Source: Perognathus longimembris pacificus
Lineage: Eukaryota > Chordata > Mammalia > Rodentia > Heteromyidae
Length of the DNA: 64,000 nt
Assembly (NCBI RefSeq): GCF_023159225.1
Contig: NC_063168.1
Coordinates: 52,307,398-52,371,397 of the forward strand
Reading direction: 5' to 3'
Shown: positions 51,381 through 62,492 of the stretch, piece after piece
Layout of the letters: the number at the start of each line of letters is the position of its first letter
Position numbering within the stretch: position 1 is the first letter of the stretch
The notes under the pieces: generated by a model
Databases searched by the model: none
Seen by the model: only the letters and a program-made list of their open reading frames with translations
What the model was told of the DNA's origin: nothing
Position numbers and translations under genes: made by a program

Positions 51381-51870
51381 AAATGCATAAAGAGTGCAAA
51401 TGTAGATGCCAGCACTGAATATCTTAGGGGATCATTTACAGGTGTGAAAAGAATATAAAATATCGACTCCAACTCTCTTACTTTTGAAGATTATTATTAG
51501 GATTTATTTTCTCAACACAGTATGGCAGCCATAATATTCAGATATAATGTCTAGCTTTCAATTTTTTCTCTATTTCTTGTACATCAAGAGGATAAACTTT
51601 TCTCAGAGTTGAAATAATCCACAAAGTAAAATTTCACTGTCTCTATTTGTATTCCAAGTGTCAGCAGTATCATCTTTAGTATCATCAGTGCTTTTCTGTG
51701 GGGTCCAAGCATCTGGTGGACAGCTTGGCTATCACAAGCCTGTCACGGGGCACAAAGGAAGGAGGAGTTCTGTAGGTCACATTTCTAATCCTAGTCAGCC
51801 TCCTAACCCACACAAAATGCTGGGGCCCAAGGACATGACCCTTAACCTTTCCACAGCAAGAGTTGCTTAC

Positions 51871-52086
51871 GTGACAGCAGAGCCAGAACTGGGAGCAGAA
51901 GGGTAGGGCTGCAACATCTCTTCTGAGTGGATCCCACTGTCCCGGACAGCCTCTGGGCCTGCAGTGGAAGAAGCATCTTGGCCAGCATTTGCACACTGGG
52001 AAGCCAGCCCTTTGTACAGCTTCGCCATGGATGACCTGACAGAATGGAAGTAATCATTCTCAGGGTGTACAGGGAGAACATGGCTC
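51871..52086 (-). CDS. ARHGEF33: ARHGEF33 exon after the DH domain
   Basis: Donor CAC|gtaagc at 51870 is strong. The acceptor was chosen by phase. The previous exon leaves two bases, so the exon must start with one completing base; acceptor gtctctgtgttcaag at 52087 does this and gives 216 nt (SHVLPVHPENDYFHSVRSSM, KLYKGLASQ, SGIHSEEMLQPYP). A nearer AG at 52059 also looks like an acceptor but would break the frame. The segment is Ser/Ala/Pro-rich and is not a PH domain. It ends with two bases AC that join to A in the next exon (Thr). Confidence 0.85.
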
Positions 52087-52143
52087 CTTGAACACAGAGA
52101 CTATGCCAAGAAAGAGTTGCCTCTAGATAAAGCTTGCTTTAAG

Positions 52144-52147
<4 letters not shown>

Positions 52148-52219
<72 letters not shown>
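52148..52219. repeat. (CT)n microsatellite
   Basis: About 36 CT units. On the ARHGEF33 sense strand it is (AG)n ending about 60 nt before the acceptor of the exon at 52086. Confidence 0.95.
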
Positions 52220-52221
<2 letters not shown>

Positions 52222-52599
52222 GGGCCCTTCTATAACCAAGTTGCTTACATAATAAAGTATAAGCTGGCAGCTGGGCAGGTATAAGGATGCGGATAAACTA
52301 GCTGAAAAGAGCTTAGGAGCTAGAGGTGGGATGGAAAGACTTCTATTACAGAAGATTACATCTTTTTTCTGGTCTGAAGTCCTGCATTCCCAACCAGATG
52401 AGTTGGAATGCAGTTGAAGAAAATCCAGGCCTTTAGGAAGCTTGGCTATGGATTACTTCTTTCCTTCCAAGTCTCAGATGCTGTGTAATCAATGGGGTTT
52501 CTCCATAGTGAAGTCTGTTCAACACCTTCCCCCATGGTTTGCTGTATCTTTACCCATAGCACCTATTAACGGCTAACTTATTTGCTTATTTACTCCTCA

Positions 52600-52680
52600 C
52601 TGACCAGCAGGGACTTCGTTTTTTTCTTCACTGTGTCACAGTACCTGGCACACAAGAGATGCTCAGTAAATGCTGCATTA
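52600..52680 (+). repeat. L2-like 3' tail fragment
   Basis: cagcagggacttcg ... cagtacctggcacacaagag ... ctcagtaaatgctgcatt. Confidence 0.5.
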
Positions 52681-52998
52681 AGAAGAAACTATATTCTGGC
52701 CATTAAACTGGTAAGTTTTAAACCTGGTAAGTTGGGGGGAAACTGAGCTACTTTTGAGGTGGTTAACAACATGAGATAAGAAGGGACCTTAGAATGAAAG
52801 TGCTTTTCTTTTTTCTTTCTCTAATTTCTACCAGGTGGTAGATGTCTCCCTCCTGTTAAAACTACTCTGGCCACCTCTCCTTCCCCATCTCCCTCCCTCC
52901 TTACCTGCTGTCACTGCATTTTCTGTCTGTCACAATGCAGTTACTTGTGACAGATACCCTTCTGCAAGACCCTCTATACTGCACCACCAGAATCTTAC

Positions 52999-53147
52999 TT
53001 CTTGAGCTTTTTTCGCTTCTGAATAAGCAAATCCTCATTGCATTGAAACAGCAGGGTGTAGTGTGAGATAAATACTCGAAGGCGCTGAACACACACCAGG
53101 AGTAGATAATAGTCAGGGTGTTCCTGCTCTGTGAACTTCAGAACATT
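52999..53147 (-). CDS. ARHGEF33: ARHGEF33 exon, end of DH domain
   Basis: Acceptor acctatttccctctatccag and donor AAGAA|gtaaga bound 149 nt, 49 codons plus two bases. It reads NVLKFTEQEHPDYYLLLVCV then QRLRVFISHYTLLFQ and QKRKKLK. The motif HPDY followed by a long helix is the usual DH C-terminal helix. The basic run at the end marks the domain exit. Confidence 0.9.
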
Positions 53148-53760
53148 CTGGATAGAGGGAAATAGGTAATGACAACGCATTAATTAGAATGAAAAATTGC
53201 TTTGTTTCCTCTGCATCTTATTTTGACCTATATTGTAAATTTGGTAGCTCTTTAATCAAAACAACTAACAACAGTACATATGGCCCAGTTAATAAGCTAA
53301 CATGTCAAACTTGCTGTTCTCTGGCCAAGGGAAAAAGGAGTCATTACAGTTTGTGTTTGAGTTGGATGAGAATATAAAATAACAATTACCACCTATAAGC
53401 AATGCCTTAATTCAGTGATGATGAATCAGGTATCAGGCAGGCCAGTGGAGGACTGGTAGCCCGTGAGTGATAGTGATCAAACCCAGGCTGTTTTTACATT
53501 GCCTGTTGTGTGGTTTGGATATGGTTTGTCTCCTAAACACTCTTGTACTGACAGTTTGGTATAAAGTTTAATGATACTTAAAAGGTGCTGGGACCTTTAA
53601 AGGGGAGAGGGTGGCTCTGAGAGATGACAGAATGATGACCACCTTCTTTAAGGAATGAATGCTAGTATTGTGGACTAGGTTCCTGTGCGAGTGAGTTATA
53701 GAATAAGAGGCTGAGCACTCCCTTCTCTCATGCTTCCTCTGTTATATCAGAAAACCTGTC

Positions 53761-53968
53761 CCCCCCCTTTTTTTTTTTTGCCCATCTTGGGGCTTGAACT
53801 CAAGGCCTGGGCATTGTCCCTGAGCTTCTTATGCTCAAGGCTAGCACTCTATCACTTGAGTCACAGGGCCACTTCTGGCTTTTTCTGTTTATGTGGAACT
53901 GAGGAACCAAACCCAAAGCTTCATGCATGCTATGGAAGCACTCTACCACTAAGCCACCTTCCCAGCCC
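53761..53968 (-). repeat. IDL-Geo-type dimeric SINE
   Basis: Reverse, diverged, with C/T-rich tail. Confidence 0.82.
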
Positions 53969-54204
53969 ATAACCTGTGCTTTTTATACACATTCCCACAT
54001 ATGATAATTCACTGAATTATCTATCAAAAGGCCCTTACCAGAAGCTAATTCCAGCACTATGTTCTTGGGCCTCCCAAGACATAAGCTAAAATAAACTTCT
54101 CCAAGGTCTCAGTCTCATGTATTTTACTATAGTGACACAAAACAGACTAAGATATCGATATCTATTAGGCTGTGATGGTTATGCATGTCATTATGGGTCT
54201 GAGA

Positions 54205-54432
54205 AAGCTAACACTTATTTGTTGAGTGCTAAGTTCTTTTACATAAATAATTCCACTTAGATTTTACCACTACCCAGTTAAACAAGTAAGTCGCTAACTC
54301 TGACAAATATGGAAATGGAATAACAATTAGTCTTCATTTGTTCATCTGTCTAGTAAATAGTAGAGGAAGAATGTGAACCCAATTCAGATGATATTGCACA
54401 GGCTTCTTTACCCTACTATACTGTGCTGCTTA
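54205..54432 (+). repeat. MIR SINE
   Basis: acttatttgttgagtgctaa through gaatgtgaacccaattcaga to the ctatactgtgctgctt end, in MIR order. Confidence 0.6.
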
Positions 54433-55291
54433 CAAGTCCTGGGCTTCCATGCTAGTTTTTTAGCTACTAGTTATATAAACTTGGGCCTATTACTTAACCT
54501 CTTTGTTCTTCTATATCCTTACATAAAAATGGCAACGACAATGCTTATATAATAGGATTAATGAAAAGCTCATTATGATAATGATTAGGAAAATGCTTTT
54601 AGAACCTACAGCCATATACAGTTGAAAATGCCAATACTGATATTGGGCTGCTTCTACCTGAGACTAATCTCAAGCATTTCTAACATGTTCTCACTGAATT
54701 ACTAAAGAAGATCAGTCAGCAATTAAATCAGAACAGCTGAGGGGAAGAAGAGCTAATAAGAGGTTGGAGAGTCTCAACTTCCTCCATGATATCACAAGCC
54801 CTGTGGGAAAATGGTGTGAAAAGGTCAGCTCATCAGCTTCTTTATGTCTCTTCTGTGGCCTAAAGTGTGAGAATTATACGTTAGAACCTTGGGCCTAAGC
54901 CAAGCCAAGTGAGACTTAGCAGGAGAGCAGTTCAGTGGGGAAGGTTAGAAATTTAGGTGTTAGTGGGTGACATTTCGATGGCTATAGAACCAGAGAGGCA
55001 GGGGTAGAATAAGGCACTTAGGGTCTAGCAGGAGTAGTTATAGGAAGATTCTAGACTACCAGAGATGCTGGCAAATATAGATATCATGAGTCAAAATTTT
55101 TGGAGATAGGGATTTTTAGTTCATATCCTAGCATATGAAAAGGTCTGAGGTAATCATAACAATCTAAGCCATCAAAATACTGCTAAGAATTATTAATAAT
55201 GTCTTGCACATCTATGTATCTTTAAGTTGGAAGCCCAGTATAATTAATAGCTGGATACGAGAATCCATTTGTGGCTTGCCCTCATGCCTAC

Positions 55292-55375
55292 CTGCAGATG
55301 TATCAGATATTCCGGGATGCGCTGGACTATGTGAAAAAACAGTGTGTAGATGTCAGATTTGATCTCCTCATCACC
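55292..55375 (-). CDS. ARHGEF33: ARHGEF33 exon, DH conserved region 3
   Basis: Acceptor ctacctttctttcag and donor CAG|gtaggc bound 84 nt, 28 codons in phase 0: GDEEIKSDIYTLFFHIVQRI then PEYLIHLQ. The segment aligns with the DH signature LxxPVQRIPRYxLLLxxL. Here the usual P-V is I-V and the usual R-Y is E-Y, so this DH domain is divergent at a normally basic position. Confidence 0.9.
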
Positions 55376-55844
55376 CTGAAAGAAAGGTAGAGCCACTCTC
55401 AGTGTCCTCCAGCTCTGGCAGCAGAACCCCAAGCCTTCCCCCAGAGACCATCAGAAAGCACAGATTACAAACTGACAAAGGATGATTTAATGAGATTCAT
55501 ACCTTCTGAACTTGCGTGTTTAAATGGGCGTACACACATATTCTCACATACACATCAAACAAGCTACAGCCTGAGGAGCTCTGCTAAGAAGACTCATTAC
55601 TTTGTCTATAGTTCCAATACAGTGAAACAGTGGGTCAGAAAAGCAAGGAAAAAAACCAAAGCAAAGATAATGATTCTTGAGTGGCCTCTTTTAATCCTGA
55701 GGAAAGTACCAGACACTTCTTCGTTCAAGCCATTCCTCAGCCTGGAAAACAAGCTCAGAGTATGCATGCTTTGTTGGCGGTGTGGAAGGCAATGCCATGT
55801 AGATGACATGTAAGCAAAAGATGGCACCAACAAGGTGACCTTAC

Positions 55845-55928
55845 CTCTTTTAGAACAACAACGTGAACCAGTGAGATGCACTCAGGCAAATCCCTCAGGT
55901 AGGCAACATAGTAATCCAAGAAATTATT
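55845..55928 (-). CDS. ARHGEF33: ARHGEF33 exon, DH domain
   Basis: Acceptor tgtttgttttaaag and donor GAG|gtaagg bound 84 nt, exactly 28 codons in phase 0. It begins NNFLDYYVAYLRDLPECISL and ends VVVLKE. This is the DH helix where family members read F...Y..Y...Y..A. Confidence 0.9.
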
Positions 55929-56211
55929 CTTTAAAACAAACACAAAAATGCATGGTGAGAACCTGAAAACAGGAATGACTATATTTTTATGTGGAAAAGG
56001 AAAATTATTATTTTAATCATTCACTTAATGTGTCTTTCAATGTCTTTTGGAGGTTTTTATTCATATGTTTCAGTTTTAAGATAAATATTGCTTCAAGCTG
56101 GGAACCAAACTCAATGCTCCTATAGTAATGACAAAACATGGAATAATGAACCATGAGAGGAACGAGGGTTATGGAAGTTAAAAAATGAGATTTAAAAATT
56201 GTTAAATGATG

Positions 56212-56412
56212 GGCTGGGAATGTGGCTTAGCCCTAGTGTGCTTGCCTAGCATGCATGAAGCCTTGGGTTCGATTCCTCAGCACCACATAAACAGAAAAAG
56301 CCAGACATGGCACTGTGGCTCAAGTGGCAGAGTGCTAGCCTTGAGCAAAAAGAAGCTAGGGACAGTGCTCAGGCCCTGAGTCCAAGCCCCATGACTGGCC
56401 AAAAAAAAATTA
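56212..56412 (+). repeat. IDL-Geo-type dimeric SINE
   Basis: Forward; flanked by ttgttaaatgat / attaaatgat. Confidence 0.9.
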
Positions 56413-56774
56413 AATGATAAAAATGAATATTTCATTGTTGTAATTCCTTTTTGCTATGATCATCTACATACAAATGAGATCAACCCACCTCATACTATTT
56501 AGACTAGAAATTCTCAGTGTTTTCAACTCATAGCTTCCAAAGTTATATTCCCATCACTACCATATTTTCAGTTCTCTAAGGCATGCTGCATACAAATGAG
56601 TAAAATTGATATTGGAAGGATTGCATTATCTATTCTTCTATGCAAGGAACCATTTGGAAACTTTGTATTTCTATTTGCAGTTGAGGCATTGATACACAGA
56701 GGTTGGTTGCAAACAAAAATAGCTTGCAGATCTGTTTTAATTAGCACACACACATATTTAAATTTTTTATATTG

Positions 56775-57016
56775 GTCCTGGAGCTCAAACTCAGGTCCTG
56801 GTGCTTGAACTCAGAGCCTGGCACTGTCTCTGAGCTTTTATACTCAAGGCTAAGTGCTCTAACACTTGTGCCACAGCTCCAGTTCTGGCATTTTTGGTGC
56901 TTAATTGGAGCTAAGAGTCTCATGGACTTTCTTACCTAGTCTGGCTTCCATGTACAATCTTCAAATCTCATCCTCCTAAGGAGCTAGGGTTAATGGCCTG
57001 AGCCACTATTCCTGGC
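56775..57016 (-). repeat. B1-Geo composite SINE
   Basis: Reverse copy; its 5' end was duplicated by the next insertion. Confidence 0.8.
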
Positions 57017-57033
57017 TAATTTTATTTTGTTTT

Positions 57034-57228
57034 GTTTTTTGCCAGCCTTGGGGCTTGAATTCAGGGCCTGAGCACTGTCCCTGGCTTCTTTTTGCTCAAG
57101 AGTAACATTCTACCACTTGAGCCACTGCGCCACTTCCAGCTTTTTCTATATATGTGGTGCTGAGGAATCGAACCCAGGGCTTCATGTATACAATGTGAGT
57201 ACTTTACCACTAGGCCATATTCCCAGCC
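57034..57228 (-). repeat. IDL-Geo-type dimeric SINE, nested
   Basis: Flanked by the direct repeat cctggctaatttta. Confidence 0.9.
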
Positions 57229-57557
57229 CTGCCTGGCTAATTTTAATTAGCCCACACAATATTTCAAAAACAAAATTTTCCACAATATTCTAGATTTTGC
57301 ACTTCTTTTAAAATAATAGATCTGGCAACACTGGTTCTTTTGTCCCCAATAATAATTGAACAAATCAGAGTAGCTATTTCCTGTAGCAAAATGTATCTAC
57401 TCCACTTTGGTCCAGTCCCTACCAGACCACAGTGCATTACATTCATTTCACTTCATTTATGAATAGCACTGTTTGGGCTTGTAGACATCTGAGTTTGTAA
57501 CCTCTGGATCCTATTTTCTTTCTAGAAAAGTATAGAGACTTCAATTTTTTTTTTGCA

Positions 57558-57775
57558 CCCTTATCTGGGTGCCAATGGCTCACACCTGTAATCCTAGCTA
57601 CTCAGGAGGCTAATATCTGAGGATCAAGGTTCAAAGCCAGCCTAGGCAGAAAAGCCTATGAGACTCTAACTCCAATCAACCACCAGACAAGGAAGTGGTG
57701 CTGTGGCTTAAAGTGGTAGAGTGCTAGCCTTGAGCAAAAGAGCTCAGGGACAGAGCCCACGACTAACAAAAAAAA
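57558..57775 (+). repeat. B1-Geo composite SINE
   Basis: Forward copy, both halves. Confidence 0.85.
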
Positions 57776-57859
57776 AGTTACCCTTTCTCCAAGGAAGTAA
57801 AAGCAAAAGACATGTAGGATAAATAGCCATTCATCATATATTTAAAAAAAATCTTTGAG

Positions 57860-57940
57860 GGCTGGAGGCATGGCTCAATGGCAGAGCACCAACAAGCCCG
57901 AAACCTCGAGTTCATGCCCTAGTACTCCAAGAAACTCTGA
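57860..57940 (+). repeat. ID-like monomer
   Basis: gggctggaggcatggctcaa to gagttcatgcccta. Confidence 0.6.
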
Positions 57941-58355
57941 GGAACAAAAACTATACATGCAGATACACACATATAAAGAAACCCTTGAATATTTATTTGA
58001 TGTAGATGGATGGGTATGTGTATAATGGTATAGGTGCACACGTATACAAAAACATATACATACACATATTCATTGGAGGCAGCTATAGTATAGTTTTTAA
58101 GTTATACACTGTTAGTTGGAAGACTACCTGGGTTTCCTTCATAGATATCCAACTATTTAGCAAGCTGGGTAGTTTCATCAAAGCCTTTCCATCTTACAGA
58201 GATGGAAAACTTATGGCACGAACTAGAATGGAGAGGTTAGACCACATATCAGGGTTCTCCTAGCTCTGAAATTCCTTCATTTGAAATTCCTCACTAGGAG
58301 AAGACCAGTGCAACACAGATCTACACAAAGTTGATAGAGGGAGAAAACATCTTAC

Positions 58356-58488
58356 CTCATCATTTGTTAACTTAAGGAATAAATCTCCAAGGACTCCTTG
58401 GCGTGGCCACTTCAGGACCCTCTCCTGCAGTGCATGGAGCAAATCTAGATGCTGCTGGACAAGATACCGTAAAGAGCCAGGGAAGAGG
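58356..58488 (-). CDS. ARHGEF33: ARHGEF33 exon, DH domain
   Basis: Acceptor ctctgttctgtttcaag and donor GAG|gtaaga bound 133 nt: one base to finish Ser, then 44 codons (LFPGSLRYLVQQHLDLLHAL, later VLGDLFLKLTNDE). This matches the typical DH pattern in which an F..I..I...H..FL..L helix is followed by (I/V)GD.FLKL. Confidence 0.9.
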
Positions 58489-59396
58489 CTTGAAACAGAA
58501 CAGAGAGAAACACAAACCAGCTGTAGAAAAGCAAAAGACTCTTGAGGAATAAATGCAGCAGGTCCCATTCTTCACACTCAGCCAAAATACTCTGAATCAT
58601 GGCTCTGTATTTAGAATACCTAAAGACAGACTGAGACCACATAGCTGAAATACATAGACTATGAAGACCCTTTTATGATGAGCCCAATGTGGTTATGTAT
58701 TGAACAAAAAGTAAAGAACACATCATTTTAATAACCTTTAAAAACCTAACCTGATATATTCTTGTTTATACTGCAAACTGGAAATTCTAAGGGAAATCTT
58801 TTTCAATGTTTTAACATTATTCCAATTTGATATGCAAGTTGATCTGTTCTACTTCATGCCGTAAATGACAGCACCTGAAGTGGCACTTGGTTATTCTTAG
58901 CTCCTTGGTAGGAGACTGCTAGTTGCGTAAGTAGGAAAATGTGTATAAAGCTGAAAAGTCAAAGTATAGTGAGTGAGGGCACTAGCAAGAGTTCCCTTTC
59001 CCTTTCTTTTGGTTAATGAAGAGGCATAGTGGGCAAGGACAGGCTTGCCTGGAGACACTACAGACCAAAGCTGGTCTGTGGCTCTATGGATCTTGAACCC
59101 CTTTCCTACCCCAAGTCTTTCTCTTCTGCCTTTTGGTATGCCTCCATTTTTCTGAGAAAATAAAGGGGAAAGAGAAAATTCAGAGGAGGAATAGAAAGGG
59201 AATCATAGGAGGAAGAAGGAAGCCTAGATGGAGGAGAGTTGGGCAGTCAAGGGACTATAGGAATAAGGAAAAAAACAGAAGACAATATTTTGCTGGGCTA
59301 CAGCACGAATTTGAGCTGTCACTTGGCAGCTCAGGAAAACAAAGGTTCCTTATGCTTCCAACACAGAAAATTTAACCAAGATAAAAGTATAGCCAG

Positions 59397-59605
59397 CCAG
59401 GTACTAGTGGCTTACATCTATAATCCAAGCTACTTATGAGGCTAAGGTCTGAGGATCAAGGTTCAAAGCCAGCCCAGGTAGGAAAGTCCATTGAGACTTA
59501 TTTCCAATCAACAGGCAAAAAACAGGAAGTGGAGGTGATAGAGTTCCAGCCTTGAGCAGAAAAACCAAGCAAGAACATGAGGCCCTGAGTTCAAGCTCCA
59601 CTAGC
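59397..59605 (+). repeat. B1-Geo composite SINE
   Basis: Forward, diverged; lacks a clear A-tail. Confidence 0.75.
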
Positions 59606-60492
59606 TTTTGCTACAGAATAGACACTAGAATGAGAAGAGGTTTTTAAAAACTTATTTCTAAGCAAACCAAAGACTTCCCTGTAGCTGTAGCATAAGGAAG
59701 AAGCAAACACCAGACTAAGCTCCTGAGCTCCTCTGTGAAAAGATGCAAGAAACCTTCCACTCTCATGTCCCATTCTATTCCATCTCCTTCCTTTTCCATG
59801 AGTCTCCATATAGGCAAAGATAGCAGCTCCTAAACACCAGAGGATAGGCCCCTTGATCTTACAAATGGAGTGGTGGGTTTGGAAGATCTAAGTAATCTCA
59901 GTCTAAAGTGGAAGGAAATTCAGAGGAGTGGCTAGGAGACACAGACGCTGAGAAAAGACCACCAACAAAGGAGACAAGGACAAGTGAGGATAATGGAAAA
60001 TCTAAACATTGCATCAGCAGAAGACACAGGTGCAAAAGCTCTATCCACCCAGAGTCTGAGACTGACATGGGTAATATTCATGGTTAAGACTGAATGACTT
60101 TAGGCCACCACGGTGAGATTTGACTTTGGGATGAGCTGTTTATATGAATTCAGCAGTGTCTTGGATTGTGTATTTTGTTTTTCTCCCTCTTTCTTTTAGA
60201 ATGCTTCTAGAATGTCTTCTGCTATATTATGACCAATGACCAATGTTGGAGAACTGACACTAACATCCTTCTGGACTGCCCACTGGGGTATTTGAGATTT
60301 CGGGGTACAGCTGGGGAAAGCTAGTGCTCACATGGACTACTGCAGAAACGCCGAAGTTCCACAAAGAGCTATGACCTGTAGTGTGTTCTTTGGTAAATGT
60401 TGGAAATTGGCACTGTGGTTTTAAACTGCCAGATCCTAGTGTCCTCAGCCACAAGGTATAGATCATAGCATTCTGAAAAAGACCTTTTTTAT

Positions 60493-60568
60493 CCAGAGCT
60501 GGAGTTGGAACCCAGGGCTTCACACATGAAAAACAAGCACTTTACCACTGAACTACACCACTAGCCTC
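60493..60568 (-). repeat. ID-like monomer
   Basis: gttggaacccagggcttcac to gaactacaccactagcc. Confidence 0.7.
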
Positions 60569-60997
60569 AGTTTTGGTGAAGATTTCATGAAGGTATAGAT
60601 GATGGACCTAGCATGGGGCCTATATTCCAAAGTGTATACAATTCTCTTTTTCCTTTCCCACTTATGACCCCTCCCCCATTTACAGAAACTAGGAAGAGAA
60701 GCTACTTGGACATGAAGCAAAGCTATTCATCCAAAAGATAGATGTGCTTTTAGATTTAATTGACATAAATCAAATGGGTTTTGGCAACAACAACAAAAAA
60801 GCGAGAGTTCAGAAATTTCCCAGAGCCAGAAAGAAGAGCTGGGCAGAATGAGATGGTACACTGGAATCTGGAAAGGAAAAAACCAAACTATGAGAATCTG
60901 GGTGACCACAGGGAGAAATTGAAGCTCAGCCCAAAGCCTCTATTGGTCATAGCTCTAACTGTGTCATGTTCCCCTTTTTGCTTTATATTTGACTTAC

Positions 60998-61047
60998 CTC
61001 AATTTTGCAAGAAAATAGTTCTTTAAAATATTCAAGAATTCATGAGT
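60998..61047 (-). CDS. ARHGEF33: ARHGEF33 exon, DH domain helix 1 (50 nt)
   Basis: On the minus strand a good acceptor (catttacctttcctgacag) and a strong donor (GAG|gtaagtc) bound 50 nt. It is open in one frame as THEFLNILKNYFLAKL plus two bases (AG). The next exon starts with one base C that completes AGC (Ser), so phase is exact. The sequence suits the end of DH conserved region 1, where a long first helix precedes the helix in the next exon. It is too short to stand out as an ORF. The conserved CR1 Glu should be at the end of the preceding, unseen exon. Confidence 0.75.
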
Positions 61048-61387
61048 CTGTCAGGAAAGGTAAATGCCTTACCTCAGGCATTTAGAGAAGGGGAAGCATG
61101 TGTTTTGGTGACAACAATATATGGTTGGTTGTTGCAAAGTCAGGTAAGTTTAGGGGAATAATAAGGAGCAGAAAAATATAATTAGAGGCTTCTCAAACTA
61201 GAATCAATCTATGAACCATCCAAGTGGGAATATTTATAGTAATAATGCCACATAATCAATCCAGACTTGTCATTCATTTGGTCTTTTCCTCAGTTATTCT
61301 GAATTACTACATTAGTAAGGGTTTCTCTCTCTCTCACACTCTCTCTTTCTTCCTCCCCCCCTCCTTTGCCCTCCTCCCTCTTTTTGC

Positions 61388-61578
61388 CTCTCCCTGGGGA
61401 TTGGACTCAAGGCCTGAGGCACTGTCCCTGGCTTCTTTTTCCTGAAGGCTAGCACTCTACCACTTGAGCCACAGCACCACTTCTGGCCTTTTCTGTGTAT
61501 GTAGTGCTGAGGAATCAAACCCAGGGCTTCATGCATGATAGGTAAGCACTCTGCCTCTAAGCCACATTCCCAGACCCT
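61388..61578 (-). repeat. IDL-Geo-type dimeric SINE
   Basis: Reverse dimer; outer member of a nested cluster. Confidence 0.88.
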
Positions 61579-61585
61579 CCCTGAG

Positions 61586-61837
61586 CTTTTTTTTTTTTTT
61601 TTTTTTTGGTCTCTCTTGGTGCTTGAACTCTGGGTGTCGGTACTATATCTCTGAGCTCCTGTTGTTTAATGTTAGCACACTATCACTTGAGCAACAGTGC
61701 TACTTCTAGCCTTTTCTGTGATTAATTGGAGATAAGAATCTCATAGACTTTCCTGCCTGGGCTGGTTTGAACTAGGATCCTCAGATCTCAGCCTCCTGAG
61801 TAACTAGGATTATAGGTGTAAGTAACTAGTGCCTCGC
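61586..61837 (-). repeat. B1-Geo composite SINE, nested
   Basis: Reverse copy with 23-T tail, between imperfect repeats tccctgagctttttt / tccctgagatttttt. Confidence 0.82.
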
Positions 61838-61849
61838 TTCCCTGAGATT

Positions 61850-62057
61850 TTTTTTTTTTTTTTTGGCCAGTCCTGGGCCTTGGACTCAGGGCCTGAGCAC
61901 TGTCCCTGGCTTCTTCCCGCTCAAGGCTAGCACTCTGCCACTTGAGCCACAGCGCCGCTTCTGGCCGTTTTCTGTATATGTGGTGCTGGGGAATCGAACC
62001 TAGGGCCTCGTGTATCCGAGGCAGGCACTCTTGCCACTAGGCTATATCCCCAGCCCC
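61850..62057 (-). repeat. IDL-Geo-type dimeric SINE, nested
   Basis: Near-intact; flanked by the perfect repeat ttccctgagatttttt. Confidence 0.93.
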
Positions 62058-62246
62058 TTCCCTGAGATTTTTTGCTCAAAGTTAGTGATCTATTACTTGA
62101 ACCACAGCTCCACTTCTAGCTTTTGGCTTTTTAATTGGAAATAAGAGTCTCATAGACTTTACTGCCTGTCTGTCTTTGAACTATGATCCTCAGATCTCAG
62201 CCTCTTGAGTAGCTAGGATTTCAGATGTACACCACCGGCTCCCAGC
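62058..62246 (-). repeat. B1-Geo SINE remnant (host)
   Basis: Begins mid-element at ccctgagattttttgctcaa; its tail-side part was not found upstream of the cluster. Confidence 0.75.
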
Positions 62247-62402
62247 CCGTCTTATTTTTATCCTTCATGCTTTCTCCATATATAGAGGGAAGCAGCAAAA
62301 ATAGGGACTGTGAGCAGGTATAGATGGAGTTGTGCTGTGACACTGAGATTAGAATGATGCATAATATACTGTCTACCTGGTAGAAACTCTCTGCCTTTCT
62401 CT

Positions 62403-62411
62403 ATCTCTATC

Positions 62412-62490
<79 letters not shown>
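62403..62490. repeat. Compound microsatellite (CTAT/GTCT/CT/CA)n
   Basis: Successive tctctatct, (gtct)n, (ct)n and (ca)n blocks without unique sequence between them. Confidence 0.95.

Positions 62491-62492
<2 letters not shown>

Larger units (their letters stand above)
44253..61047 (-). other. ARHGEF33: ARHGEF33 gene, 3' half (DH domain to stop)
   Basis: Eight minus-strand exons join in consistent phase into 553 codons plus stop. The product holds most of a Dbl-homology (RhoGEF) domain followed by a long low-complexity tail. ARHGEF33 is the RhoGEF gene that I recall lying tail-to-tail with SOS1 in mammals, so position and domain both support the call. No PH domain follows the DH domain. I could not find the exon(s) for the first DH helix and the N-terminus, which should lie right of 61047, probably beyond the window. 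The gene name is inferred from domain and synteny rather than from residue-by-residue recall. Confidence 0.85.

Noticed and set aside
52059..52086. Alternative acceptor AG at 52059 for the ARHGEF33 exon
   Set aside because: Would start the exon in phase 0 although the previous exon leaves two bases, causing a frameshift. The acceptor at 52087 keeps the frame.
58445..58642. 65-codon minus ORF with KYRAMIQSILAECEEW
   Set aside because: Runs through the acceptor of the DH exon at 58488 in a different frame. No splice sites support it as an exon.
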